Shown here in pieces: positions 7,175 through 15,200 of a stretch of 35,044 nt of DNA. Origin of the DNA: Frankiaceae bacterium (lineage in GTDB: Bacteria; Actinomycetota; Actinomycetes; JAFAQI01). Each line of letters starts with the position of its first letter. Positions within the stretch are counted from its first letter, which is position 1. The translations under genes and the position numbers were made by a program. The stretch is from NCBI GenBank assembly GCA_025929365.1, contig JAICMG010000013.1:1-35044 (forward strand), written 5' to 3'. The notes beneath the pieces were generated by a model. It made no database searches and was not told the DNA's origin. It saw only the letters and a program-made list of their open reading frames with translations.

Positions 7175-9694
7175 TCAGGCACCGCCTCGCAGGCTCGTGA
7201 TGATGCCGTCGAGATCCTCGGCGTGCACCAATACGTCACGCGCCTTGGAACCCTCGCTCGGCCCGACAACCCCCCTGCTCTCCATCAGGTCCATCAGCCG
7301 TCCGGCCTTCGCGAACCCGACGCGAAGCTTGCGCTGCAGCATCGACGTCGACCCGAACTGGGTCGTCACCACCAGCTCGATCGCCTGGCACAGCAGGTCG
7401 AGGTCGTCTCCGATGTCCTCGTCGACCTCCCGCCTGGCCGCCGTACCGACCGTGACGTCCTCGCGGTACGTCGGCTCCATCTGCTTCTTGCAGTGAGCCA
7501 CGACGGCGTCGATCTCAGAGTCCGAGACGTAGGCGCCTTGCAACCGCATGGGCTTGCTCTCGCCCATCGGCAGGAACAGCGCGTCCCCGCCGCCGACCAG
7601 CTTCTCGGCGCCGGGCTGGTCGAGGATGACGCGCGAGTCCGCGAGGCTCGCGGTCGCGAACGACAGCCGGCTCGGGACGTTGGCCTTGATCAGACCGGTG
7701 ACGACGTCGACGCTCGGACGCTGGGTCGCGAGCACCAGGTGGATGCCGGCGGCACGCGCCAGCTGCGTGATCCGGACGACCGCGTCCTCGACGTCGCGCG
7801 GCGCGACCATCATGAGGTCGGCCAGCTCGTCGACGATCACCAGCAGGTAGGGGTACACCGAGAACGTGCGATCGGAGCCGGGCGGCGGGGTGAGCTTGCC
7901 GCCGCGGACCTTCGCGTTGAAGTCGTCGATGTGGCGGACGCCGGCCGCCTCCATGTCGTCGTAGCGCAGCTCCATCTCGCGCACCACCCACGCCAGCGCC
8001 TCGGCTGCCTTCTTGGGGTTGGTGATGATCGGCGTGATGAGATGCGGGATTCCCTGGTAGTGCGTGAGCTCGACCCGCTTCGGGTCGATCAGGACGAGCC
8101 GCACCTCCTCAGGCGTCGCGCGAGCGAGGACTGAGGTGATCAGCGCGTTGATGCAGGTGCTCTTGCCGGCGCCGGTCGCACCGGCGATCAGCATGTGCGG
8201 CATCTTCGCGAGGTTGGCAGCGATGAACCGGCCCTCGACGTCCTTGCCGAGCGCGACGACGAGCGGATGGTGGTCGCGCGTCACGACCGGCGCGCGCAGC
8301 ACGTCACCGAGGCTGACAGTCTCGCGGTCGCTGTTGGGGATCTCGATGCCGATCGCGGACTTGCCGGGGATGACGTCGATGATGCGGACGTCGGGACTCT
8401 TCACGGCATACGCGATGTTGCGCTGCAGCGCCTTGATGCGCTCTACCTTGACGGCCGGGCCGAGCTCGACCTCGTAGCGAGTCACGGTGGGGCCACGACT
8501 GAAGCCGGCGACCGTCGCGTCGGCCTCGAACTCCGCGAACACCTGGGTGAGCGCCTCGATGACGGCGTCGTTGACCTTGCTGCGCGTCTTGGGCGCCGTG
8601 CCCTCGCGCAGCAGCATGGTGTCGGGCAGCTGGTAGCTGCCCTCACCGAGCTTGAGCTGTGCCGGCGTGATGGGCACCGACGGGGCGGGCGTTCCGGGTG
8701 TGGCCGTGACGATCGGTCCGGTGTCGCCCGCCTCGGGCAGCGTGATGACCCGCTTGTCGTCCTTGGGCTTGTCCTCCGCCAACACCGGGGAGGCGGCGAA
8801 CGGCTTGTCCTCGTCGGTGTTCGCGACCGACGCGTGACGCTTCCGCTTGAGCGGTTCGGTGACCTGGTCCGCCGCGAGGTCGTCGGGCTCCGCGGGAACG
8901 GGTCGACGGAGGGCGCGCAGCCGGTCCGGCACCGCGTGCAGCGGCGTTCCGGTGATGACGAGCAACCCGAACAGGCCGACCAGGATGAGGATCGGAACCG
9001 CGAGGTACGACGTCAGGGCGCTACCCAGGGGCGAGCCGGCGAGGACGCCGACCAGGCCACCGGCGCCCCGGCGCGCGGCCGCGTGAGCCGGGTCGCCGTG
9101 CGCGAGGTCGAGGATGCCGAGCAGGCCGACAGTGACAGCGATCCAGCCGATGACGACACGACCGCGCGGGGTGTCCGGCGAGGCGGGACGGCGAAGGAGG
9201 CGCCAGGACGCTGCCGCGAGCGCGATCGGCAGGACCATCACGCCGGATCCGATGAAGGTGCGAAGAGCGATGGTGAGGTCGTGGCCGAACGGACCGGCCG
9301 AGTCCGCCCACGCACCGACCGCCACGACGAGCCCGCCGGCCATCGCACCGAGCCCGGCGCCGTCCCGGCGATGCGCCGGATCCATCCCGCGGGCGCCGTC
9401 GCCGACGCTCCTGGCGGTGCCGCCCACTGCCCGCGCGATCAGCATCCACAGCGCAGCAAGCAACCGGCCCAGCGCACGGAACAGGCGGACGGTCAGACCG
9501 GGCCCGCTCGCATGGCGCGATGCCGGCCGCGAAGCCGGCCGGCGAGCCCCGGAACGTGGCGACGTCGACCGGCCGGAGGCCGGCCGGCGGGCCGTCGAGG
9601 CATGGCGAGACCGCGACGTCGACGTGCGGGCGGAGCCCGACGCGGACGAGCGCGACCCGCCCGATTGCGGGCGAGCTGGCGCCTTGGTGGCCAT
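7175..9694 (-). CDS. ftsK: FtsK/SpoIIIE-family DNA translocase
   Basis: A septal ATP-driven DNA pump that clears chromosome termini during division. Residues 1-65 form a Ser/Arg/Ala-rich basic tail, followed by about four membrane helices up to about residue 270. A linker leads to the RecA-like motor with Walker A GATGAGKST (about residues 503-513) and Walker B LLVIVDELADLM (about 617-628). The last 70 residues form the winged-helix gamma domain that reads polar DNA motifs (TSMLQRKLRVGFAKAGRLMD). The length of 839 residues is typical. The ATG at 9694 is preceded at 6 nt by TATGGT. The low-complexity N-terminus is encoded by strongly palindromic GC-rich DNA near 9520-9600. Confidence 0.96.
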   Translation of the reverse strand: MATKAPARPQSGGSRSSASGSARTSTSRSRHASTARRPASGRSTSPRSGARRPASRPASRHASGPGLTVRLFRALGRLLAALWMLIARAVGGTARSVGDGARGMDPAHRRDGAGLGAMAGGLVVAVGAWADSAGPFGHDLTIALRTFIGSGVMVLPIALAAASWRLLRRPASPDTPRGRVVIGWIAVTVGLLGILDLAHGDPAHAAARRGAGGLVGVLAGSPLGSALTSYLAVPILILVGLFGLLVITGTPLHAVPDRLRALRRPVPAEPDDLAADQVTEPLKRKRHASVANTDEDKPFAASPVLAEDKPKDDKRVITLPEAGDTGPIVTATPGTPAPSVPITPAQLKLGEGSYQLPDTMLLREGTAPKTRSKVNDAVIEALTQVFAEFEADATVAGFSRGPTVTRYEVELGPAVKVERIKALQRNIAYAVKSPDVRIIDVIPGKSAIGIEIPNSDRETVSLGDVLRAPVVTRDHHPLVVALGKDVEGRFIAANLAKMPHMLIAGATGAGKSTCINALITSVLARATPEEVRLVLIDPKRVELTHYQGIPHLITPIITNPKKAAEALAWVVREMELRYDDMEAAGVRHIDDFNAKVRGGKLTPPPGSDRTFSVYPYLLVIVDELADLMMVAPRDVEDAVVRITQLARAAGIHLVLATQRPSVDVVTGLIKANVPSRLSFATASLADSRVILDQPGAEKLVGGGDALFLPMGESKPMRLQGAYVSDSEIDAVVAHCKKQMEPTYREDVTVGTAARREVDEDIGDDLDLLCQAIELVVTTQFGSTSMLQRKLRVGFAKAGRLMDLMESRGVVGPSEGSKARDVLVHAEDLDGIITSLRGGA

Positions 9695-9700
9695 CCGACG

Positions 9701-9706
9701 ACCATA
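9701..9706 (-). promoter_or_regulatory. Putative -10 element (TATGGT) for leaderless ftsK
   Basis: On the minus strand TATGGT lies 6 nt before the ftsK ATG. Just upstream is a direct repeat TGTGAC-GCG-TGTGAC (9714-9728 on the plus strand read as GTCACA), which could be a regulator site. Confidence 0.42.
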
Positions 9707-9731
9707 ACCCGCCTGTCACACGCGTCACAGG

Positions 9732-9750
9732 AGCCACGCTGAGCGTGGCT
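9732..9750 (-). terminator. Hairpin at the end of rnj
   Basis: A perfect 9-bp inverted repeat AGCCACGCT/AGCGTGGCT with a single central base overlaps the rnj stop codon. Realistically it forms a 7-8 bp stem. No T-run follows, so it would be a Rho-independent terminator of the tailless type reported in actinobacteria, or an mRNA 3'-end stabiliser. Confidence 0.4.
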
Positions 9751-11437
9751 ACACCTCGAGAACGACCGGAATGATCATCGGGCGGCGGCGGTAGGTGTCG
9801 CTGACCCACTTCCCGACCACGCGGCGTACCCGCTGTTGCAGCTCGTGCCGCTCGGTGGCGCCCTCGCGGCCGGCAGCGGCGAGTGACTCCTCGACCAGCG
9901 GCAGCACGTCGTCGAAGGCGGCCGGATCCTCCGAGAACCCCCGGGCGAAGATCTCCGGCGAGGCGGCGACCTTTCCGGTCACCGAGTCGACCACCACGAC
10001 GATGGTCACGAAGCCGTCGCCGCCGAGGATGAGCCGGTCCTTCAGCGACTGCTCCCCCACGTCACCGACCCCGCGGCCATCGACGTACACGTACCCCGCC
10101 GGGATCGCGCCGACGATCGACGCGCGGCCGTCGACCAGGTCGACGACGACGCCGTCGTCCGCGAGCACGATGTTCGGGCGGGGTACGCCGCTTGCGACGG
10201 CAAGCTCGGCATGCGCCCGCAGGTGTCGCCACTCACCATGGATGGGCATGAAGTTCGACGGCCGTGCCATGTTGAGGACGTAGAGCAGCTCGCCTGCGGG
10301 CGCGTGGCCGGACACGTGAACGAGCGCCGTCTCCTTGTGCACCACCTTCGCGCCGAGCCGATTGAGCCCGTTGATCACCCGGAACACCGCGCTCTCGTTG
10401 CCCGGCACGAGCGACGAGGCGAGCACGACGGTGTCACCGGGCTCGACGCGCACCTGCTGGTGGTCGCGGTTGGCCATGCGGGACAGCGCCGACATCGGCT
10501 CGCCCTGCGAGCCGGTCGAGATGAGAACGACCTGATCGGGGGGCAGCTGTTCGATCTCGGCCATGTCGGCGATGACGCCCGGCGGGATCTCGAGGTACCC
10601 GAGGTCGCGTGCGATCCCCATGTTGCGCACCATCGAGCGGCCGATGAACGCGACCCGGCGGTGGTGCGCCACGGCCGCGTCGAGAACCTGCTGGACGCGG
10701 TGCACGTGCGAGGCGAAGCAGGCCACGATGATGCGCCTGGCGGCACCGCGAAAGACGTCGTCGAGCACGGGCCCTATCTCGCGTTCCGGCGTGACGAACC
10801 CGGGGACCTCGGCGTTGGTCGAGTCGCTCATCAGCAGGTCGACGCCCTCCGCGCCGAGCTTCGCCCATCCGCCGAGGTCGGTGATCCGTCCGTCGAGCGG
10901 AAGCTGGTCCATCTTGAAGTCGCCGGTGTGCAGCACCACGCCGGCCGACGTCCGGATCGCGAGGCCGAGCGCATCGGGGATGGAGTGGTTGACCGCGAAG
11001 AACTCGCAGTCGAACGGGCCCAGCCGTTCGCGCTGTCCCTCACGGACCTCGAGGGTGAGCGGGTTGATCTGGTGCTCGCGGAGCTTGCCCTCGACCAGCG
11101 CAAGGGTCAACCGCGACCCGACGAGCGGGACGTCAGGCTTCTCGCGCAAGAGATAAGGAACAGCGCCGATGTGGTCCTCGTGGCCGTGCGTCAGCACGAC
11201 CGCGTCGAGGTCGTCCCAGCGGTCCCTCAGGTAGGAGAAGTCGGGCAGGATCAGGTCGATGCCGGGTTGCTCGGTCTCGGGGAAAAGGACGCCGCAGTCG
11301 ACGACGAGCAACCGGCCCGCGTGCTCGAAGACGGTCATGTTGCGACCGATCTCGCCGATCCCGCCGAGGGCGACGATCCGAAGTCCGGTGTCGGGCAGCG
11401 CCGGCGGCGCCCCGAGATCCGGATGCGGGTGGCTCAA
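9749..11437 (-). CDS. rnj: Ribonuclease J
   Basis: A metallo-beta-lactamase/beta-CASP ribonuclease with 5'-to-3' exo- and endonuclease activity in RNA maturation and decay. The zinc-binding HGHEDH motif is at residues 84-89, with further metal/beta-CASP elements SGHAPAGEL and PIHGEWRHL. The C-terminal domain is also present. At 562 residues it matches actinobacterial RNase J. The start is TTG: bases TTGA contain both the rnj start and the dapA stop, a 4-nt overlap, and no better start lies nearby. The dapA-rnj order is shared with Mycobacterium and Streptomyces. Confidence 0.96.
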   Translation of the reverse strand: MSHPHPDLGAPPALPDTGLRIVALGGIGEIGRNMTVFEHAGRLLVVDCGVLFPETEQPGIDLILPDFSYLRDRWDDLDAVVLTHGHEDHIGAVPYLLREKPDVPLVGSRLTLALVEGKLREHQINPLTLEVREGQRERLGPFDCEFFAVNHSIPDALGLAIRTSAGVVLHTGDFKMDQLPLDGRITDLGGWAKLGAEGVDLLMSDSTNAEVPGFVTPEREIGPVLDDVFRGAARRIIVACFASHVHRVQQVLDAAVAHHRRVAFIGRSMVRNMGIARDLGYLEIPPGVIADMAEIEQLPPDQVVLISTGSQGEPMSALSRMANRDHQQVRVEPGDTVVLASSLVPGNESAVFRVINGLNRLGAKVVHKETALVHVSGHAPAGELLYVLNMARPSNFMPIHGEWRHLRAHAELAVASGVPRPNIVLADDGVVVDLVDGRASIVGAIPAGYVYVDGRGVGDVGEQSLKDRLILGGDGFVTIVVVVDSVTGKVAASPEIFARGFSEDPAAFDDVLPLVEESLAAAGREGATERHELQQRVRRVVGKWVSDTYRRRPMIIPVVLEV

Positions 11438-12321
11438 GCGTCCAGACCCGCCGCGCGAAGGTCCTCACGCAGCACACTGACCTGCTCGTCGGTCGCGTCG
11501 ACCAGGGGAAGTCGCGTCGTACGGTTCGGCAGCAAGCCGAGCAGCTCGAGCGCCGCCTTCGCCATGATCGCGCCCTGCGTGCGCGTCATGATCGCGACGA
11601 TCGCAGGCCAGATGGCGGCATTGACGCGACGGGCTTCCTCGAGGTCACCGCGGTCGACTGCCTCGGACATCGCGACCAGCTGCGGAGAGCAGACATGCGA
11701 CACCACGCTGACCATCCCGACCGCGCCGACGGACAGCAGCGGGAGGTTGAGGACGTCGTCCCCGGAGTAGTAGGCGAGCTCAGTGCGCGCGATCACCTCG
11801 ATGCTCGCCGGCAGGTCGCCCTTCGCGTCCTTGACCGCGACGATCCGCGGGTGGTCGGCGAGGCGCAGAAGTGTCTCGGTCCCGATCGGGATCCCGCTGC
11901 GGCCCGGGATGTCGTAGAGCATCAGCGGCAGCTCGGTCGCATCGGCGACCGACGTGAAGTGGGCGACCAGCCCCGACTGCGGTGGCTTCGAGTAGTACGG
12001 CGTGACGGTGAGCAGTCCGGCGGCGCCTGCCTTCTCGGCGTGCTTCGCGAGTTCGACGGTGTGCGCGGTGTTGTTGGTGCCGACGCCCGCCACGACGTAC
12101 GCGCGCTTGCCGACGGCTTCGACCACGGCGCGAAGCAGCCGGTCCTGCTCCTCGTCGGAGATGGTCGGTGACTCCCCCGTCGTCCCACTGATGACGATGC
12201 CGTCGTTGCCCGCGTCGACCAGCGCCGTCGCGACGGCCGCGGCTGCCTCGGTGTCGAGAGCGCCGTCCGCCGTGAACGGCGTGACCATCGCGGTCAGCAG
12301 GCGCCCGAACGGCCTCATCAT
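11434..12321 (-). CDS. dapA: 4-hydroxy-tetrahydrodipicolinate synthase
   Basis: The first committed enzyme of lysine and diaminopimelate synthesis, condensing pyruvate with aspartate semialdehyde. It is a 295-residue TIM-barrel lyase. The Schiff-base lysine is K164 (IVAVKDAKGD) and Y136 lies in LMLYDIPGRSG. The substrate-binding GTTGE motif is at residues 46-50. The ATG at 12321 was chosen because it forms an ATGA overlap with the folA stop and the preceding open frame contains no family sequence; a second ATG follows immediately. It overlaps rnj by 4 nt. dapB is in the window but far away. Confidence 0.96.
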   Translation of the reverse strand: MMRPFGRLLTAMVTPFTADGALDTEAAAAVATALVDAGNDGIVISGTTGESPTISDEEQDRLLRAVVEAVGKRAYVVAGVGTNNTAHTVELAKHAEKAGAAGLLTVTPYYSKPPQSGLVAHFTSVADATELPLMLYDIPGRSGIPIGTETLLRLADHPRIVAVKDAKGDLPASIEVIARTELAYYSGDDVLNLPLLSVGAVGMVSVVSHVCSPQLVAMSEAVDRGDLEEARRVNAAIWPAIVAIMTRTQGAIMAKAALELLGLLPNRTTRLPLVDATDEQVSVLREDLRAAGLDA

Positions 12322-12818
12322 GGCCTTGACGGTATCGCGGCGGTCCGTTCGAAGGTCGTCACTTTGAAGCGAAGGCCGGTCGATGACGTCTCCCACTCGC
12401 CCGCGACGACAGGCCGCCAACCCGGACCCAGTGAGGGGGCGAACGTGTCGCCGTCGACGTGGAGGTCGATCGTGGTCAGGACCACGCGGTCGGCCAGCGG
12501 CAGGGCCGAGGCGTAGACGCCGGCTCCGCCGATCACCCACATGTCCCCGGAGACCATGGCTGCCGCGTCCGCCACGGACCCGACCCGCTCGGCACCCTCG
12601 GCCGACCAGGCGTCCTGTGAGGTGAGGACGAGGTTGCGCCGGCCCGGCAACGGGCGCACCGACGCGGGCAGCGACTCCCAGGTCTTGCGTCCCATCAGTA
12701 CGGCGGAGCCCATCGTGAGCTCCTTGAAGCGAGCCTGGTCCTCGGGTAGCCGCCACGGGATCCCGCCGGCGTTACCGATGACCCCCCCGTCGGCCTGTGC
12801 CCAGATGAGCGCCAGCAT
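12318..12818 (-). CDS. folA: Dihydrofolate reductase
   Basis: Regenerates tetrahydrofolate from the dihydrofolate released by ThyA, using NADPH. At 166 residues the length is standard. The N-terminal strand LALIWAQADGGVIG leads to PWRLPEDQARFK with the catalytic acid D27. NADPH-binding motifs MGRKTWESLP and WVIGGAGVY are clear. The ATG directly follows the thyA stop with no gap, and the TGA overlaps the dapA start. The thyA-folA pairing is a standard functional unit. Confidence 0.96.
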   Translation of the reverse strand: MLALIWAQADGGVIGNAGGIPWRLPEDQARFKELTMGSAVLMGRKTWESLPASVRPLPGRRNLVLTSQDAWSAEGAERVGSVADAAAMVSGDMWVIGGAGVYASALPLADRVVLTTIDLHVDGDTFAPSLGPGWRPVVAGEWETSSTGLRFKVTTFERTAAIPSRP

Positions 12819-13616
12819 CTAGACGGCGACGGGCGCGGGAAGCGCGGGGTGGTGCTCGTAGCCGATGACGGAGAAGTCCTCGAAGACGTAGTCGAACAAC
12901 GAGTCGGCCCGGCGTACCTCGAGCGTCGGGAACGGCAGCGGTGTCCGCGACACCTGCTCGTTGACCTGCTCATGGTGGTTGTCATAGATGTGGCAGTCGC
13001 CACCCGTCCAGACCAGGTCACCGACGTCGAGGTCGCTCTGCTGGGCAACCAGGTGCACGAGCAGCGCGTAGCTCGCGATGTTGAACGGCACTCCGAGGAA
13101 GAGATCAGCACTGCGCTGGTAGACCTGGCACGAGAGCCGGCCGTCGGCGACGTAGAACTGGAACATCGAGTGACACGGCGGCAGCGCCATCTCCGAGATG
13201 AAACCGACGTTCCACGCGGACACGATCATCCGGCGCGAGTCGGGGTCGCGACGCAGTGTCTCGAGCACCTGGCTGATCTGATCGATCGCACCGCCGTCAG
13301 GCGTCGGCCATGAGCGCCACTGCACGCCGTACACCGGACCCAGATCGCCGTTGTCGTCCGCCCACTCGTCCCAGATCGTGACCCCGTGGTCCTGCAACCA
13401 CTTGACGTTGCCCTCACCGCGCAGGAACCACAGCAGCTCGATCGCCACGGAGCGGAAGTGCACCCGCTTGGTGGTGATCAGCGGAAACCCGTCGGCGAGG
13501 TGGTAACGAAGCTGGTGGCCGAAGACGCTGCGGGTGCCGGTGCCCGTGCGGTCGGCCTTGTGGGTGCCGTTGGCGAGAACGTGCCGAAGCAGGTCCTCGT
13601 ACTGGGAGTCCGGCAT
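12819..13616 (-). CDS. thyA: Thymidylate synthase ThyA
   Basis: Methylates dUMP to dTMP with methylenetetrahydrofolate. It has 265 residues and the nucleophile is C148 in [12 protein letters not shown]. Phosphate-binding arginines lie near RTGTGT and in [11 protein letters not shown], and the dUMP-binding GDCHIYDNH segment is present. It is the classical folate-oxidising ThyA, not the flavin-dependent ThyX. It heads thyA-folA-dapA-rnj. TAACGT lies 6 nt before the ATG, suggesting leaderless transcription, although a GGGG run also abuts the start. Confidence 0.97.
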   Translation of the reverse strand: MPDSQYEDLLRHVLANGTHKADRTGTGTRSVFGHQLRYHLADGFPLITTKRVHFRSVAIELLWFLRGEGNVKWLQDHGVTIWDEWADDNGDLGPVYGVQWRSWPTPDGGAIDQISQVLETLRRDPDSRRMIVSAWNVGFISEMALPPCHSMFQFYVADGRLSCQVYQRSADLFLGVPFNIASYALLVHLVAQQSDLDVGDLVWTGGDCHIYDNHHEQVNEQVSRTPLPFPTLEVRRADSLFDYVFEDFSVIGYEHHPALPAPVAV

Positions 13617-13622
13617 CCCCTG

Positions 13623-13628
13623 ACGTTA
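13623..13628 (-). promoter_or_regulatory. Putative -10 element (TAACGT) for thyA
   Basis: On the minus strand TAACGT lies 6 nt before the thyA ATG within the 43-bp divergent gap to the DoxX gene. It matches TANNNT at leaderless spacing. Confidence 0.42.
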
Positions 13629-13659
13629 CCTCCCGACCCCAGCGGGAACGACGTACGAC

Positions 13660-14253
13660 ATGAACACAGGACGCCTTCTTGCACGACTCGTCATCGGAGG
13701 CCTGTTCGTCGGGCACGGCACTCAGAAGCTGCTGGGGAAGTTCGACGGACCGGGCATCGAAGGCACGGCCGAGATGATGGATTCCATTGAGATGCGGCCC
13801 GCGACCGCGCACGCCTACGCCGCGGGCATCACCGAGACCGCCGGCGGCGCCATGCTCGCGCTGGGCGCCGCGACTCCCGTCGCCGCCGCCTCGCTGATCG
13901 GCGTCATGATCACCGCGATCCGCAAGGTCCACGGCCAGAACGGTCCGTGGAACTCCGACCGGGGATTCGAGTACAACCTCGTGCTGATCGCCGCTCTGAT
14001 GGCCATCGTCGACGGCGGACCTGGTCCCCTCTCGGTTGACAAGCTGCGCGGCAAGAGTCGCCGCGGCCTCCCGGCGATGGTCGGCGCGCTCGGTCTCGGC
14101 GCCGCCGCATCGACGATCGCCATCGAGCTGGGCCGGCGGGGCGCACCACGCCGGATCGACATCGCCGGCTACGAGGCGAAGCACGCCCAGGAGCCCGCAC
14201 CGACGCCCACCGAGACGGCGATGACCACCGAGGAGCAGGTCCCGCCGGCCTAG
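13660..14253 (+). CDS. DoxX-family membrane protein
   Basis: A 197-residue membrane protein. The first segment (LLARLVIGGLFVGHGTQKLL) carries the HGxQKL-type motif of the DoxX family, followed by hydrophobic segments around AYAAGITETAGGAMLALGA, PVAAASLIGVMITAI and LVLIAALMAIVDGG. A fourth hydrophobic stretch lies at AMVGALGLGAAASTIAIEL, with a Pro/Thr/Glu-rich tail. DoxX-like proteins are associated with thiosulfate oxidation or redox stress in some organisms, but most have no known role and none can be assigned here. It is divergent from thyA by 43 bp and shares its stop bases CTAG with the convergent metallopeptidase gene. Confidence 0.88.
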   Translation: MNTGRLLARLVIGGLFVGHGTQKLLGKFDGPGIEGTAEMMDSIEMRPATAHAYAAGITETAGGAMLALGAATPVAAASLIGVMITAIRKVHGQNGPWNSDRGFEYNLVLIAALMAIVDGGPGPLSVDKLRGKSRRGLPAMVGALGLGAAASTIAIELGRRGAPRRIDIAGYEAKHAQEPAPTPTETAMTTEEQVPPA

Positions 14254-14594
14254 GCCCAGCCGAGCTCGTGGAGTCGCTTGTCGTCGATGCCGAAGTGGTG
14301 CGCGACCTCGTGGACGACGGTGACTCGCACTTGGTGCACGACCTCGTCGAGCGTCCGGCAACGCCGGACGATGGGCAACCGGTAGATGGTGATTCGGTCC
14401 GGCAGCACCCCGCCGTACGCCGTGGTGCGCGAGGTCAAGGGGACGCCGTGGTAGAGCCCGAGCAGGTTCGGCGAGGCACCTTCGTCTTCGACGGCGATGG
14501 CGACGTTGCGCATCCGGCGGCGCAGCTCGGTCGGGATGCTCTCCAGGGCCGTCTCGACCAGCACGCCGAAGGTGTCCTCGTCGACATCGATCAC
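14250..14594 (-). CDS. Small zincin-like metallopeptidase (TTHA0227-type family)
   Basis: A 114-residue protein with the zinc-binding motif HEVAHHFGIDD (residues 95-105), matching the minimal metallopeptidase family widely annotated in actinobacteria as 'metallopeptidase family protein'. The N-terminal half (LVETALESIPTELRRRMRNV) and LLGLYHGVPLTSR agree with it. The start is best placed at GTG 14594 (VIDVDEDTF), because the upstream open frame to 14729 has no family sequence; no good Shine-Dalgarno is seen. The physiological substrate is unknown. It follows the CYTH gene by 32 bp on the same strand, so the two are probably co-transcribed. Confidence 0.87.
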   Translation of the reverse strand: MIDVDEDTFGVLVETALESIPTELRRRMRNVAIAVEDEGASPNLLGLYHGVPLTSRTTAYGGVLPDRITIYRLPIVRRCRTLDEVVHQVRVTVVHEVAHHFGIDDKRLHELGWA

Positions 14595-14626
14595 GCTGCC
14601 AGTCAAGCAAGCCCGCCGAATGGCCC

Positions 14627-15157
14627 CTAGCCGGGGCCGCCGAGGAGAGTGGACAGATCGGAGGCCGAACTGGCGGCAAGGCGCCCCCCTGAGTACCGGT
14701 CGTCGTGAGTCACCTCGCGACCGAGCCACACCGGCCGGGGCAGCCTCGCCGCCAGATCCGGAACTTCGACCTCAGCCAATCGCAGGCCCGTGAGCTCACC
14801 GTCGAAGACGTCGATCGCGAAGCGGATGTCATCGACGACGCACACGCTGCGGATCTTGCTGAGGGTGGCCGCCCGCAAGGCCGCGAGCAGGTCGTACTCG
14901 CTCCGCGTGAGGTACATGTTGGTGATCGCGACCGTCGCGGGGTCGCCCGGATCTGACCGGATCTTCTGGGTGAGCTTCCACACTCTCTCGCCGTTGGCCG
15001 TGATCCGCCGCAGGCGCAGGGCAGTTCCGTCGATGTAGCGATCCTCGATCTGCCATGAAGAATCGGCGACGGGCGCAGCCACGGTCGCGATGAACCGTCG
15101 CTCGACCTCGGGGCGGGCGTAGCGGCCCCTCCCGGGCGATCGCCGCCACTCCTGCAC
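14627..15157 (-). CDS. CYTH-domain protein (COG2954-like triphosphate-binding tunnel)
   Basis: A 176-residue protein with the CYTH pattern: the N-terminal ExExK-like strand is EVERRF (E17, E19, R21). It is followed by the basic strands RLRRITANGERVWKL, a KLTQKI strand, and the late acidic strand LRLAEVEV. The C-terminal WLGREVTHDDRYS resembles the tail typical of COG2954 members. CYTH proteins hydrolyse or bind triphosphate-containing substrates, but the substrate here is unknown. The usual ERKF lysine is arginine. It starts with GTG, preceded at 6 nt by TAGGTT, and is divergent from a methyltransferase by 43 bp. Confidence 0.85.
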   Translation of the reverse strand: MQEWRRSPGRGRYARPEVERRFIATVAAPVADSSWQIEDRYIDGTALRLRRITANGERVWKLTQKIRSDPGDPATVAITNMYLTRSEYDLLAALRAATLSKIRSVCVVDDIRFAIDVFDGELTGLRLAEVEVPDLAARLPRPVWLGREVTHDDRYSGGRLAASSASDLSTLLGGPG

Positions 15158-15161
15158 CGCC

Positions 15162-15167
15162 GAAACC
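15162..15167 (-). promoter_or_regulatory. Putative -10 element for leaderless CYTH gene
   Basis: On the minus strand TAGGTT lies about 6 nt before the GTG start of the CYTH gene, in a 43-bp gap that also holds the opposite-strand -10 for the methyltransferase. Coordinates may be off by a base or two. Confidence 0.42.
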
Positions 15168-15187
15168 TACCCGCTCGGCTCGCACCG

Positions 15188-15193
15188 TAGGGT
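15188..15193 (+). promoter_or_regulatory. Putative -10 element for leaderless methyltransferase gene
   Basis: TAGGGT lies 7 nt before the ATG at 15201, giving TANNNT at leaderless spacing. It is arranged back-to-back with the CYTH -10, so the two upstream promoter halves would overlap. Confidence 0.42.
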
Positions 15194-15200
15194 CTGCGTC

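Noticed and set aside
9520-9600. GC-rich palindromic cluster (GCCGGCCGG-type) as a regulatory or recombination site
   Set aside because: It lies within ftsK and encodes its low-complexity Arg/Pro/Ser N-terminus; codon bias alone explains it.
8195-9742. 515-codon open frame antisense to ftsK
   Set aside because: Composition is Arg/Asp/Gly/Val-rich with no domain, and it lies wholly opposite a clear ftsK. High GC makes such shadow frames common.
10211-11770. 519-codon open frame antisense to rnj and dapA
   Set aside because: Spans two real genes on the other strand, with His/Asp/Val-rich shadow composition and no motif.
11434-12756. 440-codon extended dapA start
   Set aside because: The extension lies in folA in another frame; the ATGA overlap at 12321 fits DapA length.
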